Below, piece by piece: positions 1-12,100 of a stretch of DNA of 64,000 nucleotides (position 1 is its first letter; each line of letters begins with the position of its first letter). A program made the position numbers and the translations under genes. Source of the stretch: Eremophila alpestris peregrina (lineage: Eukaryota > Chordata > Aves > Passeriformes > Alaudidae); NCBI GenBank assembly GCA_009792885.1, contig WMCF01000029.1, forward strand, positions 310,001 to 374,000. Reading direction: 5' to 3'. Below the pieces are notes generated by a model. That model made no database searches and was not told where the DNA came from. It was given only the letters and a program-made list of their open reading frames with translations.

Positions 1-516
1 GACAGTTTTGTACAGCAAAAATGTATAATATTAGACAAAGGGTAGCTTGGAGTAATTCCTAACTCACCATTCTGTGATTTTAAAACATTATATAAAATAT
101 TTCAGAGCTTTTCAGAACAGCAATGCAGTAGCTGTTTCTGTGAATAACTCAGCCTGTGTTATCAACACGTACTATGGATATTAACTACAAAAAGGGTCTA
201 TTTGTTAAAACTTTAAGAAGTCCCTGTCCATTCTGAGCATTGAACCTGTTACAGTTGTACTCTGAAATGCACAGAATCAGCCACAACCACCTGGAAATCA
301 GGACCAAATTCATCTGATGTTCACCAGAAAGCAGTGAGGCAGCTTGGAAGTGTTACTTTTGGAAATGCCACAAGCAGCAATTCTGTTCTCTCTTCCCTCC
401 CACATCTCCTCTACAGCCAACTCCTCTTTCCCAAGAAAGACACCTCACTCAAACACCACCATTCCCAGCCTCATCTCCACCCTCTGTTCTCCCCCAGCCT
501 CCCAGTCAGGCTGCAC

Positions 517-558
517 TCCATCCATCCATCCATCCATCCATCCATCCATCCATCCATC
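517..558. repeat. (TCCA)n microsatellite
   Basis: Ten and a half uninterrupted copies of TCCA lie inside a C/T-rich stretch at about 380-560. The perfect copies suggest a variable locus. Confidence 0.97.
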
Positions 559-3500
559 GTTCCAACTCTTCTCACTTTGCATCTGCCCTGATATTATTAT
601 CTCTGTAAACACCCCTCCAGATTCCCCCAAAATCTCTGCTTTTCAGAAAATCCCTCATTCTCTGTTCAGCACTGTTACCTCTGGCTAAATTAGAGTTTGG
701 CTTGGTGTTTACCTGCACCTCCCTGTTTACCTGGCAGCTCTGTGAACAAGATCCAGCTTTCAGTGCATTTCTGTGAATTTCCTGGTTCTTTCACAGTGTT
801 ATACAGACAGCTTGTTACTCATGAAAAATAAAGCAAATAATAATAGTAATAAATAGCTTAGGGACCCCTGTTTGCGAGATCATATCATAGTGGGAAATTA
901 TTTATCAAGGCTAAGAGCTATACTTTATGATAAAACAGGCACAGGAATATAGGGTACTGTATAAATAACCATAGATTAGAGAAGATAATGGTCACTTCTC
1001 ACACATCTGTTACAGAATGAATGCCCGAAGGCAAACAGGTGAAGAAACAACAAAAACTCCAGCCTGGCAACACAGTAACCTCTGCAAAGCAACAAAAGCC
1101 ACTGAAGGTGAAGAAAACATGACCTCTAAGGGAAAACTGAAAGAATTATGCTTTGTGTTCAGAGGAGAAGACTGAAGGGACATGTGATAACAGCCTTCAA
1201 ATATGTAAAAGGTTGCAGCAAAGAGAAATATAATAGCTGTTCTCCACGTCCACTGGGGATAAAACAAGAAATAATAGGTTTAAATTGCACTGAGGGAGAT
1301 TAGAGTTTGAATATTCTCCCTGATGCCTCACGGTATGGCTGGCTGAGCACTGGAACAGATAACCCAGGGATGCTGCAGGGGTTCAGCCACTGCCAGGCTG
1401 GGAAAGGAAAGGTTAAAGAAACTTCTTTCAAGGACAGTTTAGCTACAGGGGGTGATGCTGCTCAGAGCCCTCACAGGCTGCAGCATTTTTTAGCTGGAGC
1501 CAAAGCCCTCAGCATCTTCCCTTTCTGATGCTTCCAAAGAAACTCCAAGGAGGGACCTCTCCAGTGCTGCAGACCAGGTCTGGGCAGCATCAGAGGGTGT
1601 AGCACTGGGATCAGGAGGGGGCTGTGGTCTCCAGGGTGGTTTCAGAAAGGACAACTCTCTGCACATCCCAGGCCAAGTGCTCAGGACAGAAACTGAGTTT
1701 GCTGAGGCAGAGAAGAGTGATGTAAGTGCTCAGGGCCACAGGGCAATCCCCCCTCCCCACCCAAACCTCTGGGAGATGCTGTGCAGAACACCATTTTTTG
1801 ATCAAAAATGATCACTGCAGGAGCTAATTGTGCCATCTCCACTTTCTTTTGTAATATAAAGGAGCCATATAATTAACCTACTTAATTAGGAACTGTATAT
1901 GACCCATAACTAGGAAAAAAAAATTCTAGTAAAGTGGGTCACCATGCATTGTATAGCAAGCACTGAAGCAGACCTCATTAAATTCCAATATATAGTATAT
2001 AAAATCCCTTCCCCACTCCAATCCCCTGTTGGCACTTCCATATTTCCCCAATCATAATCCTAAATTCTGTTCTTCAAGAGGTCATATCACTGACTGGCAA
2101 GTAGACAATTCCAAGGCTACATCTCTCAGCCCAGCTTTACAACTCAGAGCTATACACAAGCACATAAACAAGGGTAAAAATAACCGCAAACTTCAGCTTA
2201 TCAGGAAAACAAACAAGTTTAAAAAGAAACTTAAAAGAAATTATCAACCTTTTGTTGGAGCTGAAATCAACCCACACCCCAGGGCTGATCTCAGCACCAG
2301 CAACGAGAGGAACTGAAACTCATAAAAGAATAAGCGAAAGCACAATAAATACAATTAAAAATCCAGCCATGCTCAGAGCAAGATTGCATTTACTGTCTCA
2401 TAAAGAGAGCCTCATCCTTTCAGGCAAACAAAAGAAAATCAATTTCTTAATTTTTATTGACAGATGTGGGCACAGAGCCAAGGCAGCGCTTGGTGCCTGC
2501 GCGGGGCCCGTTTGGAGCCAGTCTGCCACAGGCTCCAGCTTGTTCTCTGCCCTCCTACAATGGGAAGCAGCCACTTCTCATCCCCAGAGTCACCAATCCC
2601 AACCACAGGGTGATCTGTCATGTGGCACCTCTTCCCCTGAACCACAGCAGAACTCTCACTTGTATAAAACAATGGGCTACACTCAGACCTCCCTCCTAAT
2701 TCCAGCACTCGGCGCCTTCTTTGTCACCATCAGCCTCAAATGTCCAAGCAGCATTTCCCACATCCACACAGCTCAATTCCATCTCCATGTCCCAAATTCA
2801 CCCCAAGCTATCCCTGCATCATGCCAATGGACCTGGAGGGCATTGCTGGAACAGCACAGCCCCTGCTTGAACACCACTGTGGTGGCTGAGGAGCTTCCAA
2901 AGGTGCCAGTCCCTTCTGTGCCACAGCCCAGGGTGCACAGACCCTCCCATCAGCTTTTGGGGAAACAGCACATTAGAGAAATCAAATCCTTTTTGGCAGA
3001 TGAAGACTTCAAGAACATAAATCTGAACTCTTAAAGGGATATACTCCAAGTCCCAGCCCCCCCTAGTAAAAAAGGCAGGAGCAAAGAGCAGTCCCTTTTC
3101 TATTCTCCTCAAGAACATGATGGATTTGAGATCCTGATGATTTCAAGGAGATGAAGATCCCTCTGAACTTTAGGGTAAAAGGAAGGGACAGGCCTGGGAT
3201 CTCTGCACCCACCCCTGCTTGGGTTGGACACGTGTCTCTTCCCCCACTTGCACCTTCCAGCCCTGACACATTGCAGATGCATTATCATATAAAAATGCTG
3301 TCAGATCCGTTATCAGTGGGCGATCCCTACACAGGCAATCCTTAAAGCACTTTCTTTCCTGATGCAAGGTTGCCAAAATACTGCCATTTACAGAAGCCCC
3401 TTTCCATCTTTACATATTGACATTTCCTTCTCTCTCTGATTTTTTTCAGGTGATTGCAGCAAGGAGAAGGCAGCTCTTGCTGCAAGAGGGGGTGCATCAG

Positions 3501-4976
3501 GGCAGAGGGGCTGCAGCAGCCCTGTACATCCCCCTTCACCCCTTCCAGCCATCCTGACAGTCCTCTTTGGAGCATCACTCCATCTGGTGTAGAGGATGTC
3601 CAAACCTCCCTCACTCCTCCCATGTCTTTCCCCTTATCAACTCCTTCTCAAGTTTATTTATTGAGCTTAGACACCAATCCTATAAGCACTCACACTCAGG
3701 AATGGAAACATTAAGATCAAATCATATAAAATATAAAGTCAATGCATATGACGGCACAAATGCATAAATCCAGCAGAACAAGAAACAGAAAATGCTTACA
3801 GTAAAAATGGTAATACAATCTGATAATTAAAAAGGGTGGGATCTGACAAGCCAGAGCCATGCATAACAGCAAAGACAGCCAGCACTCGCAGGAAGGCAAA
3901 ACAGGAATTTTAAAATCTAGGCTTAAGCTCCAGCCCAGTGTTATCAAACATCTTTAACTCAGAAAGTGTCTGACCAGCAAAGCAACTGCCAACAGGCCAC
4001 AGGATAACCAGAAGAATATTTTACAACCTTCAATGGAAGGATTTCCTGATGCCTGAGGAATTGTCAAGTCAATGCCTACTCCCATGCTATAACATATGAG
4101 TACTAGGAAGTTGGTTCATTTGCCAAGACAAAAAGGTTTTCACTGCTGAAATCAGGTGAAACAATTAGCAAACCGTGCAGGCAACAGGAGAGGAAGAAAA
4201 GTCTGTTTTATTCAATTGTCCCTGCAGGGAGGGAGACAGTGTTTAGTCTGGCAATGCTGGTGCTGGCATTCAGACCATACCCAGTCACCTTCCACCATTC
4301 CTCCCACCTATCTTCTCCCATTTGCTAGTAACAAGCTGTTTTTTCCACTGCTGGGCATGCACGTTCCCTGCAGGTTGTGAGGAGGAGCCAGCTGCAAACA
4401 GAACATCCATTCTTGCAGAGAAACCTCCTGTGATGGCATCTTGGCATGGCAGAGGCAGCAGCAGCAGGAACACACCATCTGTGTGTGGCCTACATCCCTA
4501 CATGGCCCTGCTGCAGCCCTTCTGCCCCAGCCCCAAAGCTGAGGCCCAGGAAGGGCTGGTGATGCAGGATGGGTGGCTATTAGGTACTGGATGCACTACA
4601 GCACATTAAAACAAATCCCTGTTGCCTTATTTTCAAAGCACAAGGCCATCATTGCCATCCCTCTGTATGTGACCAGCTCCATTTGAAGACAAAACCTCAT
4701 TTCCTGCCCCCAGGTCTCCACCCAGTTCCCTCAGCTCCAGAACTGAGCAACATCCTGCCTGCCCCAAATCAGGGGCTTGTTGCCATCCACCTTTCTCCCT
4801 GCTTTGTTCCCCTTGACTAGATTTGCTGCCTTTTTTTTTCCCAAGCAAAGTCACCAAGCTGTCACCTCGGGGGCACCTTGAACTCTGGAGCAGCACAGGC
4901 TTTACAAGGCAGGAGCCAGGCAGTGGCTGGGCAATGGCCTCACCAGTGTCTATTAATCTCTTGGCTCACTCATCCC

Positions 4977-5190
4977 TATCACAGACACACCGTAAAAATG
5001 ATATAAGCATTTCATTCGAACGGCGCTGCAGAGAGATTGGGAAGAGCACGGGGCCAATTGATTTCCAGTACGTCTGCTCTTTACCTCCAGGTATAAATAC
5101 AACAGCAAAATCAATCGGAATAACATCATATCAGCTTTCTAATCTCTTCTGTTCGCAAGACACGCTTTATATACTGCAGCATTTCCTACA
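4977..5190. other. Candidate conserved non-coding element
   Basis: This patch holds about nine CpGs in some 210 nt although the surrounding intron is CpG-poor. It matches no repeat I know and includes AT-rich cores such as CCAATTGATTTCC and AAATCAATCGG. These traits fit a constrained regulatory element, but conservation cannot be tested here. Confidence 0.25.
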
Positions 5191-5983
5191 GCTTCTCCAC
5201 AGGAAGCTCCAGCACCCCCACACCCCTCAAGCTGTGCATGTGCAGCCAATTCCTTGCTCCTGGGCCCCTCCTGTGACAAGCTTCAGGAGCTGCAGGTCCA
5301 AAGCACAGGTCTCCCCCCTGCTCTGCATGGGCGGTGTCAAGAGATCTCCCAGAGAAATGTGCCGTGGCTGTGTAAGAGCAGTGCTCAGTGACGCTTGCTG
5401 AGCCCTGGGTCACACCAGCGCTTGTGAGGAGGGAGATGCTGGCCCGCTCACACCCCGTCGGGATGGATGGGGGCTCACTGGACACTGATGGGCAACCAGG
5501 CATGCCCAGATCGACTGAAACAGGGACATGAGAAAGGCAGCAGCAGTATCTGCTTTCCCCACACCCTCAGGATCCCATGGCTGGATTTACCACACATGGC
5601 CCTGGTGGCATTTCACCTCCTCACAAGCATCCAGAGTGACACCACACACAAAGACCCAAGCCTGGAGCAGGGCTGCCTGCTCAGCACTGAGCAGACACAT
5701 TTTCTTTCTGCATTTCCAATTTATCATCAGCCTAAGGCTTTTTATCCTCTCTCCTGGCCTCCAGCCACCAAACAAGGGGACTGTGACAAACTGATAAACA
5801 CTCCCCCCAGGCCTTTGCTTGGGTGAATATGCAAATGCACCATGAGAATGAGGAAAGGGCTGCCTGAGTCAAGGGGTCATCTTAAGCAAACTGCAGCTCA
5901 GCACCAGAGTGATGCTTTGCCCCACCTCAAACCAGACCTTGACTGAACAGGTATCAGATGGAGAAGAAAGGAGAAGGGGTTCA

Positions 5984-6125
5984 ACCACAGAATGGTTTGG
6001 GTTGGAAGGGATCTTAAAGATTATCTACTTCTGACCTCCTGCCACTAGACCAAGTTGCTAAGGGTCCATTTAACCTGGCCTTCAACACTTCCAGGGATGG
6101 GGATAATCTACACCTCCATCTATTC
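5984..6125 (-). repeat. CR1 LINE 3' fragment
   Basis: The plus strand reads CACAGAATGGTTTGGGTTGG, the reverse complement of the CR1 3' end, followed by the CCACTAGACC, TTAACCTGGCCTTCAACACT and CCAGGGATGGGG blocks. The element is therefore in minus orientation, the same as NTRK3. It is 5'-truncated to about 140 nt, as most CR1 copies are, and lacks any coding part. The right end is approximate. Confidence 0.88.
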
Positions 6126-9100
6126 TGCAATTCAGAGGGCAAAGAACATGCACATTAAGGCTATGACAACTGCATCACCTTCAACACTGTGGCCAGCATT
6201 GTGTGAAAGCTTTGGGATCTGTAATCTAACCCACTCAGTGTGGAGCTCCCTTAACACAAGAGGGCCCCCAGTGATATTTGGCAAGGGGGCCACTGGCAGC
6301 TCCACCACCAGCATGTCCAGCCTGGTGCTGGATCACTGACCTGAGCCAAGAGCATGATGCTGCAGGAGCCTGACCCTGTGCCAGGAAATGCTTAAAACAG
6401 CAAGAAGCACTGAAGGCCTGAAAGTCAACAGCTGGGACCACCACTGCCTCCTGCCTGAGGCTTTTCCTGACCTTTGCAGAGGCTGATGCCCAATGCTGCT
6501 TAATAAACACCATCCATGGAGCAAAAGCCCTGCCAGCAGCAGCTCTGCAGCACAAGCCAGGACAGCAGAATGTGCTTCCCACCAGCCAGGACCATTGCAG
6601 GCTGAGGACAAGCATTAGGCGTGTTTCTCATTAGCTCTGAGTCCACCAGTCACCTCCACCCCCTCCCACCACTTCCCTTCCCATGCCTTGGCCACTGCAA
6701 GATCAGTCTTGGGTCATCTTGATCCACTTGGAAAGCTCAGCCTCCATGAGAGCAAACCGCTTGTCCTCTGGCTCCAATCTCTTACTGAAATTAGTGCCAA
6801 TGGAAGTGTCACTATCAATTTCATAATGTTATTGGATAAATGTAAAACTGGGCCAAGTCCCATATTCCTGACAGGCCATCAAAGAGGTGGGGATTATGGG
6901 TAAGGAGACAGGCAGCCCTGGCAGGAAAGGCAAAGGCTCCAGATCAATTAGCCTGACAAGGCTATCTTGCAGCCACATCACCTTGTGCTGACACCAGTGC
7001 CTTCTCCCTGGAGCCCAGCTGCCCCTGTACCAAGAAGGTTTATTTTCTCCAGTGGTAACCAGAGTCCTTCCAAACCCAGGGAGCTGTGCATCCCCTCTCC
7101 AAATATCCAATTTATGAGACTCTCAAGACACCAGGGGATTTTGCAGCCACAAAAAGACATTAATTTTCAGGCCTCCTTATTTTGGTTTAATATTCTGTCA
7201 AGCTAAAAAAAAAAATATCAGCCATTAAACAAAAAGTGCCTTATTCTGCATTGCTCAGAGGTTTCAAATTGAAGGAGCGATCAAAATGCAAAGTACCTGG
7301 CACAACACATGTTTTGTCTTCGCTGTGTGTTTTTCTTCTTGGTTTTCTTTCAAGATCCTGCTTGGACCATGAAACTAAACCGGTCAGTACCATCTGGTTC
7401 TCATGCAGTAATTAATAGTGCTTGTAATTTTTCAAACAAAAATAGTCTTCTGTTGTAGCTTTTTTTGGTCAACTTTTGACCTTTTTGTTTTGAAATGGAA
7501 TTTTTATGAAAACATCGAGCTGCCATCAAGGCTGCAGATGCCAATGGGTTCACTTCCAGCAGACACCTCATGTGTCCAGTCCCTGCCAGCAAGCAGGCGG
7601 CTGCATTTACTCAGGGTGCAAATTTGTAGACCCAAATTTAAAAATCAGACTTGTGATGTTTGCTTTCAGGCCAAAAGATAAATCCTTACATGGTCAAAAA
7701 ATAATAAAAATCCTTGCACTCATAGTTTGCCTCAGTTCATGCATGAGGGCAATGAAAATTTAAAACTTACGCTTCTCAAAAAGTAAATGCACTTTTTTTT
7801 CCCCTCCACAGCCCTCCTTGAGATGATCTCCAGCAGTGATATCAGCCTCTCAGATTTATTCTATCCCAAGATAAATAGTGTGTTGCTTACAGAATCAAAA
7901 CATATTTAACTTGTATAATGGTTTAAATCCCGAATCTGCTCCCGTAATATTATGAGACTCTTCTGGAATATGAAGTCCATGTCAGAAATATCCATGAAAA
8001 AATAAACAAATCCTTTTTCCTTCGTGCTGAACAACTGGGAGAGGAAGCAAGGCTGGGGTTTAGGTAGCCCTGGATCTCCCTAGCCCATGATGCTCACATC
8101 AATAACAGTATTGGGTGTGTTAAGCTTTGCTACAAGGCCCAGGATCAACAAGAAATTAGTTTTGGAGGTTTTAACAAAAACCTTTGTAGACTTAAAGAGA
8201 AGAGAGAAGCCCTTGACATCCTCCAGGCAAAACTGATGGGAAAGGAACTGATACTCTTTGGCTCAACTAATACCAACTGCTGCATCAATGCACTGGTGTT
8301 TTCCAGGATGTCGTGCCTCTCTCCAAAATTTATAGCCCTTGGTCATAAAGGTGATGGCTTTGTTTAAAAGTCACAGAAGTAGTCCCTGGAGAAAGGCTCT
8401 GAAATCACAGCTTTCTGGGGGCTGACAGCTCATTTGTAAAATGCCACAGTTTTGGGGTTTCCACTGGCCTTGCTGGGACCCTCAATAGTTTTGAGAGAGA
8501 TTCTGCGAACAGGGAGATAAAACAAGCAAGGAATAAAAGGTTGGGAGATGTGGAGAAGGATATAAAACAGCTCCCCACTCAGAGAACTTGCCGCATTGTC
8601 GATCCACCAGCCCAAACAACCCCTCTAATAAATTAGAGAGCGATTCATTGAAATGGCTTCCTCTGTCCCCACACTGACAGTTAATCTGTAATTCAGATAG
8701 ATCTGTCAGAAGGCAAGGGTCCAGAATACAAAATAATTAATTCCTCCAAGGTCTGGAGATATTTCCCTTTCTAAAGAGCACAGCACACTCCCCTCCTCGC
8801 CAGTGAGCTCCAGGCATGGACGTGGCTCCTGCTGGAGGTCAGCAAGGAACACGACATGCATCTCAAAACAGATGCTCACAAATGCATCACCTGTCACCTC
8901 AACGCTGGGCTGGCAGTCCTGGGATGAGACTTGTTCCACAGACCTTGCAAGGAGCTTTCCCCATAACTCCCAGTGCCTTCCTGCTCCCTCAGTGCCCAGC
9001 CAGAAACTCTTGGCCTCTTGCCCCACATCAGCCCAACCCTAATGGTTTTCAAGACCCATTTTTCTGCATCAAGAATCTAAATCATCAATTAAAGCAAGTG

Positions 9101-12100
9101 GAAATGCAGCATTTACTGGTTCTGGTTAATAAAAAAGCAGCTAATGCCCAGCTTGAGTGTGGAGGTTGGGGCAGAGCATGTCTCATCTCCCAGCTTTCCC
9201 AAGAGGAGTCACTCCCAGATCCACCTCTGCCTTCAACATCAGAAGATAAGGAGATAACCAGGACAGTGGCCTCTGTCTGGAAGACACCAGTGAAACAGAG
9301 CAGCTTGGGAAAACAAAGGGTGGGAGTCAGCCACATGGACATGCTGCAGTGGGTGGTTGGGGAATGGGGACAAGTCACATGAAGCCCCATGTGAGACAAG
9401 CAGCACCTGAATGTGGTGCCAGCCCTGGAGGCAGGGCAATCAAAACAAACATCTTCCTTTTGCCAGGAGAGAGGCATGAAGAAGGAAAAAAATGTTAGAC
9501 TCTTAAGTGGATGCAAGAGATTGGTTATCACAACAGTGATACCATCATGGCATGTTGGCACAAGCAAAGGCCTGGCAATATTAAGTGACAATAAGGAAGG
9601 ATCTTCAGATTCAAATCTTTCTGATTTTGCTGATTCTTGCAGCCCCAGTCACCAGCTTTTAAAGCATAAGAAGCACCACCAGCCAAATCCCTGTCTCCCT
9701 GCACATATTTCACATCCTTCTCCCAAGCTATCTCATCAAAATCCCCAAGGCAGGTGGGAGGGGAGCTGCCTCACGTTAGCCTGTGAGCCACGAGGGCAGA
9801 GAAGGATGGGGTGTTTGGCATTTACCTCCATGACTAAGCGCTGTCTCCCTGCTCCACACTCTGTGCCCCCAAAACACATCCCTACAGCTTTGTAGCTCAC
9901 AACAACTGACACAACAACACATCCACACTGAGAAGCCAGGCCTGAAGACATGTGGAGGTCGAGTGACTTCGCCATTTGCACCACCAAGGGAGCAGGAAAG
10001 AAGTGGGATAAACAGCATCCTCACCCACAGCGTGGTAATAAGCAGGGGGAAAATAAAAATGTGATCTTTGACAAGGCTGCTGGCTTTCCAGTTTCTAACA
10101 CATGTCTGCTGAGCATCAGGCCAAAAAGTGCCCCTTGTACAAAGCCCACTTCAGGCTGCCCAGAGCATCCTGCAGCAGACCCTGTCAAACCCACTCCCAA
10201 TTTCACCTGCTTGGAGGCACCCCTGGGGCTGGTAACACCCCACAGACTGTGGCTCATGTGTGCAGACAGCACAAGCAGGCAGCTGGAAGGCAGCACAAGG
10301 CAGGGAAAGCTGTGGTGGTGGGGGCTGCTGGACCACAACCAACTCCCTTTCTAGAAGCAGCTATCAAGTCTCTGCAGAAGTAGTGGAATGGAGCCACTTT
10401 TCATCCTACCTCTCAAGGAAATCATCGCTGCTGTTACGCAGACACAATTATGTCTCCAGAGCCTTTTAACTGCAGCTCTTTAGAGATGAGTGGGTTGATA
10501 GAAATCTATTCACAGGACTGACATCGCTTGGCTGGGTAAGGACACTGCCATTGAGTCAGTGGCTGGGGAGGGATCACAAAATAAGACTGGTGATGGGGAA
10601 AGTCCTAGGCAACGCCAAGGCAGCGTCTCCTGGGGGAGCTGCCTCTAGTCCCTTGACTACAAAGGAGAGGCCAATTTCTCATTTTATTCTTCTAGAACTT
10701 TCTTTCAAAGAAAAAAAAAAAGTAATAATATTGGAAAGCTGCCTCTTTTCCTTTGGTTCGTGTACACCCCCCTGGAGGGGCCAGCACTCAGAGATGTGTG
10801 GCTGCACGTGCGTGTCACAGGCAGCACGACAATGCAGAGCAACATAAGGCTGTCTCTTCCCCAGCATCCCAACTCTCCAGGTAGCCCTAAACAATGCCAG
10901 GATTTGAGCACATGGCAAATGAGAGCACAGGAACACAGCTTGGCCATCGTCACCTTGCCAAATCAGAGTCTGGAGCAGAGGGATGCAGGAAGCTCTGACT
11001 GTGGGACCCTTGAACTGCATTGCAGAGCCCTCCCTGAGCCTGGCAGAGCGGCCGGGGGCTGCTTTATCATATCCGCCATCTGCTTGTTTGCTTTGCCATC
11101 CTCTGCTCCTCCTGGCTACACTCACAGACTCCTACCTGTTCTCCAAAAGCTTTGCCTGGTCTCAGTAAACAAACCACAGGCAGGGACAAAAATAGGGAGG
11201 GGAAAGGCAGGGAAAGGGGGAGAAAAGAATCAAAATTTAATTAAAGACACTTTTGCTTGAGGGCCTCAGAAAATTTACAAATTCATAAATCACTTAGTAA
11301 AGGCCCTGAGCGGCTGCTATGCCAGGCTGCCTACCAGCCCCACCAGGAGGGCCATAAAGCACAAGCACAGAGCTCAGCAGCTCCCTCCTTCCACCTCCAC
11401 CCTGCAACATCAGGCAACCTTGAGCAGCTTGTCAAGCCCGTGACAAGTGCTTCTGCAACCAGGAGCCATCAATCTGCAGCCCCATTAGCAGGGAGCTGCT
11501 GGCTTCACCTGCAGCTGTGGCACAACGAGAGCTTGGAGGAGGGTGGGAAGTGCAAGGACAAAAGTCATGGCAAGATGGGACCAGAAGACCCCCAGGATAT
11601 TTTGCTGGTAACACACAGTTCTTCAAAAGCACGCTTTCTAATGTGAATGGCCAAAGAACCAGCGTAAACAAAGAGGTGGACGCAGAGGCATTTCTGCTGG
11701 CCGCTAGCTGAGGGCATTACAGAGAAAACCCGACTTCTGGTAATTCCCAAATAAATCAACCCAGCCTTTTCTCCCACGGCTGAGAGGAATCTTCACCAGG
11801 GGATTCACGCATGCTGTCCAGCCCCAGCATACTTCTCACAAGGACTACAAAGATAGTGAGCATCTTCTGCCAAACAGAGGCAAGAGCGAGCTGCTTCCCC
11901 GCTTCCCTCGTTCGGCACGCGGCGAGGAACAGACTGAACGTCCAGCACACGGGGGTGTTGCACAGCTCTGCTATATTTAACAAAGCTCTCAGTACAGTCT
12001 CTGCTAGAGTGATGAACCAACACATCTTTGCCTGCAGCCTATCAAAGGAAGGCTTGGAAAGACAGAACCGGGAGTATTTTTCACCCTTTACTCAGAAGTT

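Noticed and set aside
517..558. Regular repeats as a CRISPR array
   Set aside because: The unit is 4 nt with no spacers: a simple microsatellite in a vertebrate genome.
2252..3034. 260-codon plus-strand open frame
   Set aside because: No domain, no repeated family motif, low-complexity composition rich in S, P, H and Q, no splice or promoter context, and antisense to NTRK3. It looks like a chance frame in intron sequence.
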